Part shown: positions 62,381 through 64,000 of the stretch, in pieces
Layout: each line of letters opens with the position of its first letter
How positions within the stretch are numbered: the first letter of the stretch is position 1
Position numbers and translations under genes: made by a program
DNA from: Miniphocaeibacter halophilus
Lineage (GTDB): Bacteria > Bacillota > Clostridia > Tissierellales > Peptoniphilaceae
DNA: 64,000 nucleotides
NCBI RefSeq assembly: GCF_016458825.1
Contig: NZ_CP066744.1
Coordinates: 1,547,868 to 1,611,867, forward strand
Reading direction: 5' to 3'
Notes under the pieces: model-generated
What the model was told of the DNA's origin: nothing
The model's database searches: none
Seen by the model: only the letters and a program-made list of their open reading frames with translations

Positions 62381-63754
62381 TTAGTTTGGAAAAATAACAT
62401 CATCAGTAATCGGACAGTTATATTCTTTTCCGCTCATTGATTTTTCAAATTCTTCTTTTGCCTTATCAACTATAGATGGATCGTTTATTATTTTCAAAGA
62501 TGAGTCTGCCATTATTTTTGCAGCATATAACATTCCTTTAAAACCGATTTCTGTAGCAGCACATGTTGTATTATGCCAACTATGACCTGCCGCACCGATA
62601 TTAGAAGTTGCTGTCATAAACATAGTTCCCGGGATTATATGTTGTACATCACCAACGTCTGTAGAATTGAAACTATTTGATTTTCCGTCAATAGGTTTTC
62701 CACTAAATAAATATACATTTTCAGTATTACCTGTTTCAAAAGCCCCTTCTTTATTAGTTTTATTCTCTTCTAAAATTTTTGCAAAATCAATATCTTCCTT
62801 AGACCATTCTTGAGCCGGTATTTCGTTCATAGATTCAAGCAATAAATCACCTAGAACTTTATTATTAAGGGTTTCATAACAACCGCCCAAATATTCTAAT
62901 TCTACATTTGTTTCAGTCATCATTGCCGCACCATTTGCAACCTTAATTAATCTATTATAGGTGTCCTCTACAGTTTCTCTATTCAATGCTCTAACATAAT
63001 ACCAAACAGAAGCCTTGTCGGGAACGATATTAGGTGCTTGTCCACCATCGGTAATAACATAATGAATTCTCACATCATCAGTAACGTGTTCTCTTAAGTA
63101 GTTTGCTCCGACATTAGTAAGTTCTACAGCATCAAGGGCAGATCTACCATTTTGTGGATCAGCACCAGCATGAGCAGTAATGCCTTTAAAATGGAATTTA
63201 AAAGAATTTGATGCAGTCATTACACCTCTTAAAACAATATTTGATGTTCCGGGATGCCAGGCAAAAGCTACATCTAAATCTTTAAAAGCTCCACCTCTAG
63301 CCATGAAACCTTTGCCGGTAAGAGTTTCTTCACCAGGGCAACCATAGAATACAATGGTGCCTTTTAAGTTTTTTTCTTCCATTTCTTTTTTTAAAGCTAT
63401 GGCAGCACCTAAATGTGCAACAGCAAGTAGATTGTGTTGACATGCGTGTCCTGGATCTCCATCTTTAATAGATTCTTTTACTGTGCTAACTTTTTGACTC
63501 ATACCAGGTAGTGCATCATATTCTCCTAGTAAACCAATTACTGGTTTACCTTCACCCCAAGTAGCTCTTATTGATGTTGGTACACCAAATTTTCCTACCT
63601 CTACATTGAATCCTTCTTTTTCTAAATATTCTGAAATCCAATTGCAAGCTTTGACTTCTTTAAATGCCACTTCTGGATTTTTCCAAATATCCATAGCTAA
63701 ATCTTTTAATTCATTACTCTTATTATCTATATAGTCCAATGCTATTTTACTCAT
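62381..63754 (-). CDS. M20 family amidohydrolase, AbgB-like (p-aminobenzoyl-glutamate hydrolase type)
   Basis: A 457-residue metallo-aminoacylase. LLGEYDALPGMSQ, GHACQHNLLAVAHLGAAIAL (metal Cys/His region), FYGCPGEETLTGKGFMARGGAF, and GITAHAGADPQNGRSALDAVEL of the lid domain are typical, and the late block SFNSTDVGDVQHIIPGTMFMTATSNIGAAGHSW is characteristic of AbgB. Family members remove glutamate from p-aminobenzoyl-glutamate or cleave other amidated amino acids. It lies tail to tail with the folate operon, which may be coincidence. GGAGGAAAATT fixes ATG at 63754; the longer frame to 63769 includes the ribosome site. Confidence 0.88.
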   Translation of the reverse strand: MSKIALDYIDNKSNELKDLAMDIWKNPEVAFKEVKACNWISEYLEKEGFNVEVGKFGVPTSIRATWGEGKPVIGLLGEYDALPGMSQKVSTVKESIKDGDPGHACQHNLLAVAHLGAAIALKKEMEEKNLKGTIVFYGCPGEETLTGKGFMARGGAFKDLDVAFAWHPGTSNIVLRGVMTASNSFKFHFKGITAHAGADPQNGRSALDAVELTNVGANYLREHVTDDVRIHYVITDGGQAPNIVPDKASVWYYVRALNRETVEDTYNRLIKVANGAAMMTETNVELEYLGGCYETLNNKVLGDLLLESMNEIPAQEWSKEDIDFAKILEENKTNKEGAFETGNTENVYLFSGKPIDGKSNSFNSTDVGDVQHIIPGTMFMTATSNIGAAGHSWHNTTCAATEIGFKGMLYAAKIMADSSLKIINDPSIVDKAKEEFEKSMSGKEYNCPITDDVIFPN

Positions 63755-63772
63755 AATTTTCCTCCTCAAATA

Positions 63773-64000
63773 TTATAAAGTGATTTTTTCTTTTGTTTTA
63801 GTATTGTTATTAATCCTATATTTTTTAGAACTAATATAAGAATATATCCAACTTACTATTGTTAATACTGTCATTATAGCCATTACCATCCAAGCTACTT
63901 TATAAGAACCACTTACATCATATATGGATGCTACTAATAAAGTTCCACAGGATAAGCCTAATTGTACTGTACTATTTACATATCCATATATATCTCCGTA
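63773..64000 (-). CDS. MFS transporter, C-terminal fragment (cut by window edge)
   Basis: Seventy-five residues in frame to the window end: YGDIYGYVNSTVQLGLSCGTLLVASIYDVSGSYKVAWMVMAIMTVLTIVSWIYSYI followed by a basic tail. The GxxxGYVNxxVQLG...GPxxxAxIYDxxGSY pattern is that of the last two helices of Major Facilitator transporters. It stops 19 bp before the M20 hydrolase start, so the two are one operon, and the transporter may supply the hydrolase substrate. Confidence 0.8.
   Translation of the reverse strand, partial: YGDIYGYVNSTVQLGLSCGTLLVASIYDVSGSYKVAWMVMAIMTVLTIVSWIYSYISSKKYRINNNTKTKEKITL

Overview
The window comes from a chromosome of a strongly AT-rich, Gram-positive, probably anaerobic Firmicute. 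The signs are AGGAGG-type ribosome sites, T-box leaders, a CCA-encoding tRNA, ECF transporters, CWB2 surface repeats, lipoprotein binding proteins and PTS-type dihydroxyacetone kinase. A member of the Tissierellia/Peptoniphilaceae or a neighbouring clostridial family is the best guess; this is inference from gene content, not from a database match.

Layout. 1-5.1 kb: end of rpoB, then rpoC. 5.2-9 kb: UPF0340 gene, ecfA1-ecfA2-ecfT-truA. 9-13.6 kb: a hydrolase, a membrane protein, an amino-acid ABC transporter whose fused binding protein/permease gene is split by a frameshift in an A7 run, and a HAD phosphatase. 13.6-15.8 kb: a decayed uracil-DNA-glycosylase-like gene and a complete ISL3-type insertion sequence with 24-bp inverted ends and a perfect 8-bp target duplication. 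16-21 kb: sugar/glycerophosphate-type ABC operon ending in a TIM-barrel isomerase-like gene. 21-26.5 kb: Ser T-box and serS, a D-Ala-D-Ala carboxypeptidase with tRNA-Arg(CCT) 8 nt behind it, a flavin reductase, an RpiR regulator behind an 18-codon PTS IIB remnant. 26.6-30.6 kb: mosaic surface protein and a peptidase E/GNAT fusion. 30.7-32.8 kb (minus strand): thioredoxin-like, GNAT, homoserine dehydrogenase. 33-38 kb: HutP-like RNA-binding protein, then a TrpXYZ-like ABC transporter with two binding proteins behind a T-box that reads as phenylalanine. 38-42 kb: DAACS symporter, D-cysteine desulfhydrase, MalY-type C-S lyase, and a frameshifted MarR gene.

42.2-51.2 kb is a nine-gene operon: purine nucleoside phosphorylase, zinc alcohol dehydrogenase, MtnA, a complete BMP-family nucleoside importer, and an MTA/SAH deaminase. 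Together they fit uptake and anaerobic salvage of 5'-methylthioadenosine or 5'-deoxyadenosine by a deaminase route. 51.3-53 kb holds the most unusual item: two related long non-coding stretches, in front of a Nudix gene and a small membrane-protein gene. Each is closed by a long-range 18-20 bp stem that differs in sequence between copies but keeps its pairing, and each ends in a matching intrinsic terminator. I know no named family that fits them.

53.4-64 kb: pyridoxal/HMP kinase, dhaKLM, an ABC exporter, a folate operon (folC, PTPS, folE2, folP, folK) that has no folB and whose PTPS carries adjacent Cys-Glu before HGH, and at the right edge an AbgB-like M20 hydrolase with the tail of an MFS transporter.
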